Assembly (NCBI GenBank): GCA_023213395.1
Contig: CM041465.1
Location: forward strand, 28,465,741-28,529,740
Origin: Cycas panzhihuaensis
Lineage: Eukaryota; Cycadophyta
DNA: 64,000 nt
Direction of reading: 5' to 3'
Part shown: positions 51,445-62,886 of the stretch, in pieces
Position numbering within the stretch: the first letter of the stretch is position 1
Layout: every line of letters starts with the position of its first letter
Program-made: the position numbers and the translations under genes
Notes under the pieces: generated by a model
Told to the model about the DNA's origin: nothing
What the model saw: the letters and a program-made list of their open reading frames with translations, nothing else
Databases searched by the model: none

Positions 51445-51769
51445 TGTACATCTAGGGCCCCTCAAAGCCACCTTGGGCCTCCCTAGGACACCTCAGGCCA
51501 CCTAGTAACTGCCACCAGTTACCAGAGGAGTTGATGCATCTATATTGAGGTATGTATTTAATTATTACTTAATATTTTTAATATTATTTTAAATTTTCAT
51601 TATGTTAGGTTGAGGCACTTATCACCTCCCCAAACTTACCTATAAATGGGATGGGAATACCTCCCTGGTGTTTTTAAATACTACCAACATATTATTTGGA
51701 AGTTTAATTTTCTCTTTCCAACTATGCACTCACTAATGCAATCTCTCGCTCTGCACCTCGCTTCTAATA
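51445..51769 (+). repeat. Copia-4 5' LTR
   Basis: The left border is placed at TG 51445, where Gypsy-3 homology ends. The right border is set by the primer site at 51772. TATAAATGGG at about 51640 is a TATA-like word. There is no partner LTR, so the ends are less sure than for the other elements. Confidence 0.65.
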
Positions 51770-51771
51770 TT

Positions 51772-51783
51772 TGGTATTAGAGT
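51772..51783 (+). other. Copia-4 primer binding site
   Basis: TGGTATTAGAG followed by TGAGC, the tRNA-Met-type site, two bases after the LTR. Confidence 0.8.
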
Positions 51784-54700
51784 GAGCATTCAATGGACCT
51801 AAGGAATCTCATGGCATTCCATCATGGTTATTTTGATATGAGTTGATATTATTTCATCAGTGGTATTTAAAATATAGAGAAAATCATTCATATTTATTAA
51901 TATTTCATTATATTACATTTGTTTTCCATTTCTTTATTTTTGGAACCATTGATAGCTGTTTAAGAACCAGATTATGTGCCTCCCATGTTGTTTATAACTA
52001 TTGTATATTCTATTCACAAATAGATCATCTAGTTACTGGAAGAAATATCACATATTTTTGTTGCCTATGCTAAGAGAAATCTCTCCTAGAGTCACCATAT
52101 GTCTATTTCTAGCTTATTTTTCTCTATAGCTTTATTCTAAGTATATAGGCAATTATTCTTCACAAAACCTCACCATCATTTAGCTACCAAGCATACCTAG
52201 CTATGCCTAAAATTTTGTGAGAATCTATGCATCCAGTGAGAAGTTTGAATTGAGTGAACCTTTACATCTAGGTTTTTCTTCATTTTCCTTTCATTTTTCA
52301 CTTATAACAAGATTTTTTTTTAAAAATTTTAATGATTTGAGCCTGTATATCTAGGTGTCCCTATTATGTGAGTAAGAGAGAAGGTGGTTGATCACTTTTT
52401 AGTGCTTATTTTGGTTGAAAATGCACTCTGTTCCTCTATCGAACCTCTGTTAGCTTCTACGTCTCTATCTTTTTATGTACTATTTACACCATTCTCCTGC
52501 ATGTTTTTGGTGATTAGCATCTTGATCTAAAGTTTTATTAAGTATGCCCCTCATTGATCTTCATCTCTACAACTTTTGGATCATATTTTAGTGATCATTT
52601 CAATTGTTTTTAGTCTCTACATCTTAGTGGAGGTCATGATGTTATCATGCCATTTAAAAATTTAACTTTTTTAATATATATTTTGCTTATTAAATCAAAT
52701 TTATTTTATGTTATAAAGTTTATTAAAGTTTTGATAAATTTAATCGTTGTTAATATCATTTCAAATCTAGAGCTATAAAGGGATTTAGATCCCTTTGCTT
52801 AGCCCCCAGTTTCAAGTGCATGTGACCTCATTCTTGAGTTTATTAAGAGGAATTCTTTTCATTTTTTTAAGATATTTTTGTAGACATTTTCTTTCTTCAA
52901 GAGCCAACTACCCTCTGCTAAGTTCTAGAGGTCTATACCCCTTGTAGAGATCTATTTTGTAGTTCAAATATGCTCCATATAACCGTGCTCCATATTTTCC
53001 AAAAAGGGGCTAACTTATTTTATTAAGGTTTTCTTTATATTTTTACCTCAAAAGACCTTGATGCATTTAATGTTATAACTTATCCTTGGCATATCAATTT
53101 TTAGAAAAGCATGTCTCATTAGAACCATATTTTAGAGCTCTTTAGTGTGGTATTATGACTTGTTAAATTTGAGCTCGTTTCGGCTAAGTTTTAATCAATC
53201 AAAGTGGCAACTTTTTTAGTAGTTATTCTATTATCCATAAAGAGGCCTACTCGCGTTTTCTATAATAACTTTGTCATTTCAACTCTGATTTTTGAATCGT
53301 AAGATTCGTCGGAAATGTATTCTAGAGAAATTTGTGTTGGAATTAGTTTTATTATATTTTAACATTATTTTTAAAGTTGATCAAGTTAAGGTTCTAGTTC
53401 AGCCCTAGATAAGCTTGTTTAATAATATTTTTTTAGTATTTCCTTATTTTAAATGATTATATTTGAGAATTATTTATTGCTAATGAGCATCTTATAATTT
53501 TTTTTTGGATTTTATATATATTTTGCGTATTTTATAGCCAATTGATATCATTTTTAGCACCTTAATCTTCAAGTAACCTAAGTGCTACAAAATCGATAAA
53601 TGAGTACTACCTACATTGATTCTGCTTCATTTATTGCATTATCAAACAAATGCATATAGTTTCCTAGAATTTTAAATCACTTTAAGCATAGATTTTATTT
53701 ATAAATTGCAAGTTTTACATAGTTATTCTTGCCTTATAAAAGAATAATTTGGCATTCAAAATCTTATATCTTTGACCTACATATTAGTTAAGAAATCATT
53801 CTATTTTTTTATCAAAGGCTTTAGTTATTTTTCTCATCTTGAAAGTTGCAAAGCTTAACTTCAAATTTCGTTGATTATTTATTTTTCTTAAGAGGTCAAT
53901 TCAATATTCTAAAAGCTAGTTGACATTCAAAGCATTCAAAGGTTTCTTATTACATTACATTCAAAAGGAGCATATAGTTTCTTGTCTTTCTTACAAAATA
54001 TATTAATTTCAAAGTACTAGTTTGTATACTAGCTTATATTCCTTAGTTCATTTGAAGAAGAAGAGCATCATTGATTTGTTTACTTACTTTATTGTGATCT
54101 GAAGAAAGTTTATAGTATATTTTTATTTAAAGGAAGTTTGAATCATATTTCTATTTTATAAAAGTTTGATCTTCATATTTTATCTTACTTAAAGGATTTA
54201 TTTTTTAGTTATTTTTATTTCCTGTATAAAAAGAACCTTATAAAAACTAGGCAAGACCACATTTCTAATTAAAATACATTACCACATTAAGAAAGATAAC
54301 TTTAAAATTAACCAAATTAATTTCATCCTTGCATGGGGAACGATTAGGACCTCTAAAGTTACCACTACATATATGCCAATTGGCCTACTCATATTGGATG
54401 AGGAAAGTCATTAGCTATAAGGTGTATTAGGTGGCAAGTTGAGGTGGAGAACCAATCTTTTATCAGTATTCATAGACCAAGGCTAAACCTAGAGATGGTG
54501 AGTACCTTAGTTGGTTCAACTTTTATTATTAGATATGTCACTAGGTATAAGTCTAGCGCAGGTGGACCAACAATTCATGGGGGTGTAACAACCTTCATAG
54601 CATCCCATGTATTGGGGTATATTGAGCCTTAAGCTCATGTACCAATATATTAGGTTTCTATTTTACCACTTGTGGATAGGTGCCACTAGACATAATAGCA

Positions 54701-54875
54701 ATCGAAGGTTTCCCTTGGAGACCCTTGAACTTAGAGCCTAGAAGTCTTATTAGGAACTAGGACACTTTAAAAAATTTGGGTAAAACTTTGGACATTATGT
54801 CTTAGGTTAAACTTCAAACTCAAACCTTTGTAAACTTCATTTTATTTATTGGTTTTTAAAAATCTTAGTTAAAAG
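51784..54875 (+). other. Copia-4 untranslated leader
   Basis: About 3.1 kb of AT-rich sequence without a recognisable domain, unusually long even for this window. Open frames at 51843-52073 and 54444-54632 show no family signature. Another, unrecognised insertion could be hidden here. Confidence 0.55.
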
Positions 54876-55990
54876 ATGACATTTAGTTTTGGAAATATGA
54901 TCATTTTCAAATTTGATGGAAATAATTTTCTAAATTAGAGTAGGAGGATGAGACCCATCCTCATTGTTAATAATATATGGGAGATTATAAAAATAAAATA
55001 TAGTAAGTTAAGATAATATGTTATTGATGTTAAAAATACAACATACAAGGAAAATGTTAAAAAGGATAATGAAGCACTTACACTTATATTTTGTGCATTA
55101 TAGGATCATGTTTTCCTACAGGTTAGCAAGTCAACTAAATCAAAGGAAGTATGGGACATCGTCCAGCTAATCTATAAAGGAGTTGCTTCATCTAAGCTCT
55201 AAAACCTTAGAAGAAAATTTTAAAATTTATGAATCATACCCATGGAATCAGTAACAGAGTTCATGACTAAAGTTTAAGATATAGTCAATCAAATGAGGTC
55301 ATTTAGAGACACATTGACAGAACAACAAATGGTAGAAAGAACATTGAGGTGTGTAAGTGTTATTAGGAGATTTGAAATGGTTGCGACAAGTATAGGGGTG
55401 TCAAAAGATCTGAGTACACTAAAAGTGGAGCAACTAAGTTCCATATTAATTTTGGTTGAAGAGCAACTAAATGCTAATGAATCACTTAATCATGCATTTG
55501 CTACTAAGGCTAGGATTCAATCATACTCTCAAGTGGGTACTTTAAAATCTAGACAATTACCTCTGAAGAGAAGGGATAAAAACCTTAGAAGGGATGTGAG
55601 ATAAGATCTACCTAAGTACCAAGCTCCACATCAAAGGAGGTAAGGAGGAAATCAACGAAATGTGAATCCTCCTAGGTACCTAAATCAAGAAAAATAATTT
55701 AAGGGACACTCATATTTCCCTAATTGTCAAGGGAATGCCCAAGCCTCAAAATCAAATCAAGATTACTATGATAATAGATAAAGGAAAAATTCATCTCAAA
55801 ATATAAGGAAAAGGGGAGACCTTCCCATATTAATATAACTCATCTAAGAAGTATAAGTCTAAGTTATGGAAGGAAAGAACCCTTATATTACTCCTATTTT
55901 CATCAAAATGGTCACACAAAAGATAAGTATTTCTCCAAACATGGACCACCTACTAAAGGGAGTGCTCATACCACTATAGAAACAAGGGAT
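54876..55990 (+). pseudogene. Copia-4 gag (decayed)
   Basis: The ATG at 54876 starts MTFSFGNMIIFKFDGNNFLN, a typical gag start, then KEVWDIVQLIYKG (about 55146-55185). The 103-codon open stretch 55293-55604 holds MRSFRDTLTEQQMVERTLRC and STLKVEQLSSILILVEEQLN, the conserved end of the UBN2-type domain. The knuckle at about 55893-55930 reads YFHQNGHTKDKYF; its cysteines are mostly lost while GH remains. Confidence 0.83.
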
Positions 55991-56560
55991 AACAATAGAC
56001 TATTCTTATCTAGTTTTATTACCAAAGAAGAAGAGAATGATAGTTGGTATATTAACTTGGGTTGCTTAACCCACATGACTCATAAGGAATATCTATTTCA
56101 TACCTTATACAAAAGAAGAAAATGATCAATAATATTTGGTGATGATACCTTCCATGCATCTGTTGGTAGAGGTAACATAGCCCTCATTGCAAATATAGGA
56201 GGGCATAGATATCTTGATGATGTCTTATATATTCCTTCCTTAAAGAAAAACTTATTATCAGTAAGGCAAATGATGGGACAAGATTATAAGGTCATATTTG
56301 ACAATGGTGAGTGACTATTTAAACTTATTCTTACTCCTTCAAATACCTATACCCTAAGAACTACAATCAAAGTAGATAGTGAATTATAGCATAAGAGTTT
56401 TGGCCATCTTAACTATAGTAGTTTAGCCCTAATGAAAAGAATGGATATGGTAAATGTGTTGCCAAATATCAAAGTGGACAAAACTCTATGTGAAGGATGT
56501 CTACTTAATAAGCACCATAGGGAAAGCTTTCCAAACTTTAGTCATCAGACAACTAGTCCA
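55991..56560 (+). pseudogene. Copia-4 protease and GAG-pre-integrase
   Basis: The protease site at about 56044-56085 reads WYINLGCLTHMT where family members have WYLDSGCS-HMT; the catalytic Asp is Asn. GHRYLDDVLYIPSLKKNLLS follows at about 56200-56255. The pre-integrase zinc region is HKSFGHLNYSSLALMK (about 56391-56440) and LCEGCLLNKHHRESFP (about 56488-56535), with all four ligands present. Confidence 0.82.
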
Positions 56561-57530
56561 CTTCAGTTAATATATATAGATATATGTAGTCTAATGGATA
56601 TCCCCTCATTAGTAGGGTTTCACTACTTCATTACATTCATTGATGATTACACTAGGAAGACATGAGTACTCTTCCTTAAATTTAAATCATATGTATTTCA
56701 ATACTTTGTTGACTTTAAAACTTTTATGGAGAGATGAAGTGGGCACAAGCTACTTTCTCTAAGATCAGACAATAGGGGAGAATTTATATCCAATGAATTT
56801 AAAGCATATTGTATACATTGTGGAATTAGAAGGCAGCTCACTAATCCCTACACCCCATAACAAAATGGTGTAGCAAAAAGGAAAAATTGTACAACCGTCG
56901 AAATGGTAAGTGCATGTTGAAGGATAACAACTTAGGTCATGAATTTTAGGTAGAAATAGTTTATACATCTGTCTATCTCCTCAATAAGTGTTCCACCAAA
57001 GCCCTAAAGTGGAAAACACCTAAAGAAGCTTAGACTGACTATAAACCAAACATACATTACTTAAGAGTCTTTGGGTTCCTAGTATATGCACATATTCCTA
57101 ACTAAAGGAGATCTAAGTTAGATGATCATAGTATTAAATGTATATTTCTTAGCTATAGAAACACCTATAAATCATACAAATTTTATGATCCTAAGTCAAA
57201 GAGGGTCATGTTGAGTAGAGATGTTAAATTTCAGGAAGATGCCTATTATCAAGATAATCAAGAAAAGAAGAAATAAGTTATAATCAATTTTGACAAGTTC
57301 TCCAAATCAAAGTATGTGCCTCCTATGTTTGACTCTAGATGAGTCATCGATGAACCTAGTGGGGAGGGAACCTCCTCTCAGCCTCCACTACAAAATCTTC
57401 CAAAATGGGTTCAAAAGAATCATGATGTAGGTAACATCTTGGATAACACTTGAAGATCCACTCACTCACATAGGGTAAATTTTGGCCTCATGAGTAAAGT
57501 ATTGAAATCACATAAGCCTTAAACTTTTGA
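56561..57530 (+). pseudogene. Copia-4 integrase
   Basis: The order is LQLIYIDICSLMDIPSLVGF (first Asp), HYFITFIDDYTRKT, then SDNRGEFISNEFKAYC (second Asp, about 56765-56810), NGVAKRKNCTTVEM (Lys where the catalytic Glu is expected, about 56875), and FLSYRNTYKSYKFYDPKS (about 57147-57200) plus MLSRDVKFQEDA. The acidic linker toward 57530 is poor in recognisable motifs. Confidence 0.82.
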
Positions 57531-58605
57531 TGAGTCTAATAAACATGCATCATGGAGAAAGGCAATAGAAGATGAATACCATTCCATTGTTAAACATGAC
57601 ACTTGGAAATTGGTTAATTTACCTCTAAATAAAAATGCAGTTAGCACCAAATAGATCTACAAAGCTAAGTTTCACTCAGATGGATCAATCGATAAATATA
57701 AGGCTAGATTGGTCGCTAAGGGTTATGCCAAAAAAGAAGGCATTGTTTATAATGAAACATTTTCCACTACTACCAGGATGGAAATAGTTCAAATGATGAT
57801 GAGTTTGGCTGCCTAAATGGGATGGAAAGTCTACTAAATAGATGTCACAAGTGCCTTCATCAATGGTTATATTGAAGAGGATATTCATATCACTCAACCC
57901 CTCAATTTTAAAGTAAGGGAGGTAGAGAACAAAGTGTACAAACTTAAAAAGACACTTTATAGATTAAAACAAGCACCTAGGACCTTATATTCTCAAATAG
58001 ATAAATACTTTAGAGATCAATAATTTAAAAGATATCAAGTAGACCCTAATCTCCACATCCAAATCAAGGGGGACTCTATCCTAATTGTAGGACTCTATGT
58101 GGATGATCTTGTCTATATTGGAAATGACTCCTATTTATTGCAACACTTTAAGAATACTATGTATAAAGAGTTTGAAATGATAGATTTGGGACTAATGCAT
58201 TACTTCCTAGGCTTGGAAGTTTGGCAAGACAAGAAGGGCATATTTATCTCCTAATGAGAATATACCTTGAATATATTACAAAAGTTTAGGATGACTGATT
58301 GTAAATCCTTAGCAACTCCAACAGAAATAAGAATTAAGCTCTCCAAATTAGATGATTCTACACCAGTTAATCCCACACTCTATAGACATCTAATCAACAG
58401 CTTGATCTATTTGACATCCATTCAACCTGATATAATGCATTCACTTAGTGTTGTGTCCAAATTCATGCAAGATCCAAAGATCACTCATTATCAAGCAGCT
58501 AAAAGAATTCTTTGTTATCTAAAAGGCAGTTCAGAATATGGATTATATTATAAAGCTTCATCAAAATTTTAGTTAATAGGTTATACAAATTATAGTTTTA
58601 ACAAA
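57531..58605 (+). pseudogene. Copia-4 reverse transcriptase and truncated RNase H
   Basis: The blocks are HDTWKLVNLPLNKNAVSTK, KARLVAKGYAKKEGIVYNET (about 57700-57760), DVTSAFINGYIEEDIHITQP (first Asp), RLKQAPRTLYSQIDKYF and the YVDD box at 58096-58107. The 101-codon open stretch 58267-58572 carries LYRHLINSLIYLTSIQPDIM and HYQAAKRILCYLKGSSEYGL. RNase H ends abruptly in LIGYTN at about 58590. Confidence 0.86.
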
Positions 58606-58990
58606 ATTGTAGCTGTAGTCGATAATATAATTGTGCTCTGCAATTTTGACATCCAACTGACTAGACCATTTGCAAGAGTAAATATGTAACTTGAAGTAGA
58701 CCTTCTCTTATCGAAATCTCCTGTAAAGTCTGAATCAACATATCCATAAACCTGGTTACTTGTACCTCTAAAGGTGATGCAATAGTCACTTATACCTCTC
58801 AAATACTGAAGCATCCATTTCACTATTGCCTAATGTTCCTTTCCTGGATTTTTCATAAACCTGCTAACTACACCAACTGCTTATGAAATTTCAGGTCTTG
58901 TACATACCATGGCATACATCAAACATCCTACTACACTGGCATAAGGTACACAAGACATATAATCCTTTTCTTCTTCATTACAAGGACTCA
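58606..58990 (-). pseudogene. Copia-5 RNase H (truncated)
   Basis: The open stretches 59135-58881 and 58823-58590 carry YASVVGCLMYAMVCTRPEIS and MKWMLQYLRGISDYCITFRG, VYGYVDSDFTGDFDKRRSTS (first catalytic Asp) and SWMSKLQSTIILSTT. The next residues should be EAEY with the second catalytic residue, but the text stops there. Confidence 0.84.
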
Positions 58991-59790
58991 TACTTGAAGA
59001 AAGATTGAAATGGGAAGCCAACATGATACTCATTGGTTTTACATTTGTTATACCAAACATGGTTAGCATCTTCTCCATATATTTCTTCTGTGATAACCAC
59101 AACTTACCATTTTTCCTATCTCTATGTATCTCCATACCTAAGATTTATTCTAAAGCTCCTAGATCCTTCATATCAAAGGTCTTAGCCAATTATGCCTTTA
59201 ACTTATTAATTTCTGCCATGCTCTTACTTGCAACTAGCATGTCATTAACATATAATACCAAGATAATGAATAAGCCATTGTCTAAGAATTTAAAGTAAAT
59301 ACAATGATCATACTCACTTCTTTTAAAATTTTGGGTCTCCATGAAGGCATCAAATTTCTTGTACCATTGATTGGGTGATTACTTCAGGCTATGTAATGAT
59401 TTCTTGAGCCTATAATCAAGTCTTTTCCTACCATCCTGTACAAACCCTTCTGGCTAATCCATATAGATCTCCTCATCTAAATCTCCATGTAGAAAAGTTA
59501 TTTTTACATCTAACTGCTCCAACTCCAAATCAAGAGAGGCTACCAATACTAACAGAACTCAAACTGAAACAAGTTTGATAACTGGTGAAAAGATCTCATG
59601 AAAGTCAATACCTACTTTCTGTGCAAAGCCTTTAGCCACCAGTATTGCCTTATATTTGTCAACCTTTCCATTAACATCTATTTTCTTCCTGAAAACCCAC
59701 CTACAACCAATAGTCTTCCTGCGATATGGAAGTTCTACCAAGTCCCATGAACTATTTTTCTTTAAAGCATCAATCTCTTCCTACATAGCC
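58991..59790 (-). pseudogene. Copia-5 reverse transcriptase (catalytic Asp changed)
   Basis: The stretch 59741-59559 has MVELPYRRKTIGCRWVFRKK and KAILVAKGFAQKVGIDFHEI. The catalytic box at 59241-59252 reads Y-V-N-D, with Asn in place of the first Asp. The end is LSQKKYMEKMLTMFGITNVK (about 59110-59050). Stops and a frame break lie between 59550 and 59260. Confidence 0.84.
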
Positions 59791-60800
59791 CTCTTCCATT
59801 TCTCACTATGGATATCATCTACTGCTTCCTCATAACATGTAGACTTACCATCATTAGAAACCAAAGCAATCGAAATAGAAAGGTTGTACCTATCAGGTGG
59901 ATGACTAACTCATGTAGATCTTCTAACATTAGGTGGAGGAGTGTCCACATACTCCTGTAAATTTGTTATAGATTCATCTTTAGAAAGATCTTCTCACTCT
60001 TCTGTTTCCAAAGATGGTTGGGTTTCAAACTTGACCTATTGATGTTTAACTTTCTACTCCTATTTTACTTCAACTTCTATACCATCTGATTTTAGAAAAG
60101 GAGATTCATCAAATACAACATCTCTATTAACAGTGATTTTATGGGTAATAGGATCCCACAACTTGTATCCCTTCATACCATCTCTATCACCATAACCAAC
60201 AAAGATACGTCTCTTAGATTTTGGGTCTAACTTGAACATTGACTTTTATCAGTTAAGGCATAAGCATCATAACCAAAATCTTTCAAATTTGAATAGTCAC
60301 ATGGATATCCAGTCCATGCCTCTTTAGGAATCTTATAATCTATTACAAGTGGTGGTGACCTGTTTACCAAATGGCAAGATGTTTGAACAGCTTCTACCCA
60401 TAAGCCTTGCTCCACTCCTGCATTACTTAGAATGCTTCTTGCTCTTTTCAAGAGTGTCCTATTCATGCGCTTAGCTATGCCATTCTACTATAGAGTATAG
60501 CTAATGGTCTTATGCCTTTCGATCCTAGCTTCTCTATAATAGTTCTCAAACTCCAAGGAGTTGAACTCACCTCTATTGTTAGTTCTTAAACATTTGATTG
60601 ACTTGCTAGTGCTCTTCTCAACTACAGCCTTGAACTACTTAAACACAATGAAAAATTTAGATTTCCTTTTTAAAAAATAGATCCATACCTTTTTAAAGTA
60701 ATCATTTATAAATATGATAAAGTACAATGACCCTCTATAAGATATTATAGGGGCTAGTCCCCATATATCTGAATGTGCATAATCCAAAACTCCTTTACTA
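59791..60800 (-). pseudogene. Copia-5 integrase and linker
   Basis: The core is traceable as DYAHSDIWGLAPI-like text (about 60790-60750), NRGEFNSLEFENYY (about 60580-60540) and the 79-codon open stretch 60466-60227: MNRTLLKRARSILSNAGVEQ, then LWVEAVQTSCHLVNRSPPLV and AWTGYPCDYSNLKDFGYDAY. RDVVFDESPF-like text (about 60125-60095) opens the linker. Confidence 0.8.
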
Positions 60801-61340
60801 GTGTGACTTCCTACTTTAAACCTGAGTCTACACTGCTTTCCAAAAATATAATGTTTGTAAGAAGATAAATCTGAAAGTTATAAGTTATGAAGTAACTTAC
60901 AGTTCATTAGCACCTTAAGTCCTCTCTCACTCATGTGCCCAAGTCTGTGATTTTATAACTGAGTTGGATCTCCTACAGTCTTTGATGTTATAGCTGCATG
61001 GCTAACATCTATACTCCCCACTAAAACATAAAGGTTTTCTCTCTTTAAGGATTTCATAACAACCAAGGCACCCTTTGATACCTTTAAGACTCCTTTATAA
61101 CCTGTGTACTTATAACCACCAAAAACTCACTAATGCTCACTACACCATCAAACATTTTAATTCTGATGCTATTAATACCCATTGTCTTACAAGAAACTTC
61201 ATTTCCCATAAGCATATCACCACCATTAAGAGGTTGGTACGATGAGAACCAACTCTTGTGTGGACACATGTGGTGTGAAGCATCCAAATCTAATAACCAA
61301 TCATGGTGATAATGGGAAACATTACAAGTAATCAAGACAT
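60801..61340 (-). pseudogene. Copia-5 protease and GAG-pre-integrase
   Basis: The protease site at about 61300 reads WLLDLDASHHMCPHKSWF, where DSGASHHM is expected: the Ser and Gly of the triad are replaced. IRIKMFDGVV and VLVSTQVIKE-like text follow, then the pre-integrase His/Cys region near 60980-60830, partly lost. Confidence 0.76.
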
Positions 61341-62157
61341 CATCATTTATACTTGGATTTGACTCCACTTGATTAGCCTCCTTGGTAGGATCTTCCTTTT
61401 TCTGGAACTCCTTCCTTTTGTACCAATCCTTCTTGAGGTGACCTATCTTATTACAGTGTGAACATCTGAGCTTCCTCTTCTTGCCTTTTGACTTTGACCT
61501 CAATGTGTCCCTAGAGCTTTATCCTCTTTTAATTATTCTACCCCTTGCTGTCATAGCTTTTGGTGTGGAGGTTTCAAGACTAGACTTCCTCCTTACTTCT
61601 TCCATTAATAAAGCACTTACAATAGAATCATAGTCTAATTCATTTGTAGTTTTAAAACTAATTAAGGTGACAATATTATCCTAGGATTCTCGTAATGAAC
61701 ATAATAAGGTAACAGCCTTGTCCTTATCCTCAATCGTGACATCGATACTAGCCAACTAATAAATAAGAGTATTAAAAATATTTAAATGGTTAGCAATTTG
61801 TGTACCTTCCTTTATTCGTAATGAGTACTTTTACCTCTTCAAATAGATTTGATTCATCACTAATTTGGTCATATACAAGCTTTCCAACTAGGTCCATAAT
61901 TTTGTTACTGTCTGCTCCCCTGTGATGTTAAATGAAACTTCATCTGCCAAGCATAATCATATTGTACTAAGAGCCCTTTTATTTAGATCATCCCATTCAT
62001 CGTCATCCATTCCTACGAGTTTCTTCAATTTGCCTATAAGAGCTCTATACAAACCTTATTGTATTAGAACATCATACGCTTGTAATTTCCACAACTCAAA
62101 GTTATTCTTGCCATTAAATTTCTCTACTTTAAACTTTGCATTTGCCAGTTTCACCAT
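61341..62157 (-). pseudogene. Copia-5 gag (decayed)
   Basis: The ATG at 62157-62155 starts MVKLANAKFKVEKFNGKNNF and ELWKLQAYDVLIQ, a UBN2/DUF4219-type start. Near the end, 61503-61430 reads KKRKLRCSHCNKIGHLKKDW, a zinc knuckle whose last Cys is Trp. Several stops occur between. Confidence 0.8.
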
Positions 62158-62215
62158 TTGGTGTATAAAAAACTAACACCAAAACCTTTACAAGTTCACT
62201 GAAAAAATAAAAGTG

Positions 62216-62227
62216 GCTTTGATACCA
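62216..62227 (-). other. Copia-5 primer binding site
   Basis: GCTTTGATACCA on the plus strand reads TGGTATCAAAGC on the minus strand, tRNA-Met type with one change (A for G). Confidence 0.82.
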
Positions 62228-62229
62228 CT

Positions 62230-62886
62230 TATTATGAAGACAAGGTCCCAATAACCTAAAACTGCCACCAAGATCTAAACTATTTTGCAACTAGTTATAG
62301 GAATCAAAACTAAAATTTAACATGTAAGTTCTTAAACCAGAGATAATACAATAAAATGAATAAGAAAGCTAAGCATCACATATACACCCGATATAATGTG
62401 GTAAAACCCTAGAAGTATGATGGGGAAACATCCACATAGGAAAGGTATCAATTTTTATTATCAAGAATGGTGAAATATACACAATCTATAGTAGAATGCT
62501 CATAACAACAACAACTAACTGCCCAACTCCTCACAATACATACAATACATTAAACACCGTCAACATAATGAAAAAACACCCTAAATTAGGATATATAATA
62601 GAGTCATATAAGGTACAAATCTTGACCATAGAATCTAGAGTATTTTGAGTGAATGACCCTCATTCTCTTTACAATTTAGTATGCTTTTTAGTACTAGCTT
62701 TTTGGGTTAGGGGCTATTACCCCCGAACCCCCTCTTTACGAGGGGTATTCCAATGTCCCCTACACCCCCCTAACTAAGGAGGGATCTTGCCACCCTTAGA
62801 ACCCCCCTTAGAAGTTTGGTAGAGAAACTGTGCTGCCAACCTATTAAAATTTTAGCCTCTAAACATTGTTATCATGTTATCTAACA
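62230..62886 (-). repeat. Copia-5 5' LTR (probable limits)
   Basis: On the plus strand it runs from TATTATGAAGAC (TG expected) to ATCTAACA, about 657 bp. The outer border is where Gypsy-3 integrase text begins on the minus strand. It holds a GC-rich patch (about 62700-62815) with CCCCC runs. No partner LTR is present, so the limits rest on the primer site and on Gypsy-3. Confidence 0.68.

Larger units (their letters stand above)
51445..58605 (+). mobile_element. Copia-4: plus-strand Copia element, 3'-truncated
   Basis: The element starts with an LTR (TGTACATCTAGGG) and primer site inside the Gypsy-3 integrase, continues through a 3.1-kb leader, gag, protease, integrase and RT, and stops in RNase H at about 58605. 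There the text changes to Copia-5 in the opposite orientation. No 3' LTR of this family is in the window. Stops are numerous. Confidence 0.82.
58606..62886 (-). mobile_element. Copia-5: minus-strand Copia element, 3'-truncated
   Basis: The minus strand reads 5' LTR (62886-62230), primer site, gag, protease, integrase, RT and RNase H, breaking off in the LSTT motif at about 58612, where Copia-4 RNase H begins on the other strand. Its motifs (KRKEF gag tail, YVND in RT, VGCLMYAMVCTRPEI) mark a Tork/Tnt1-like lineage different from the other Copias here. Confidence 0.82.

Noticed and set aside
55293-55604. A standalone gene of 103 codons
   Set aside because: Its sequence is the end of the Copia-4 gag domain, in order between the gag start and the protease.
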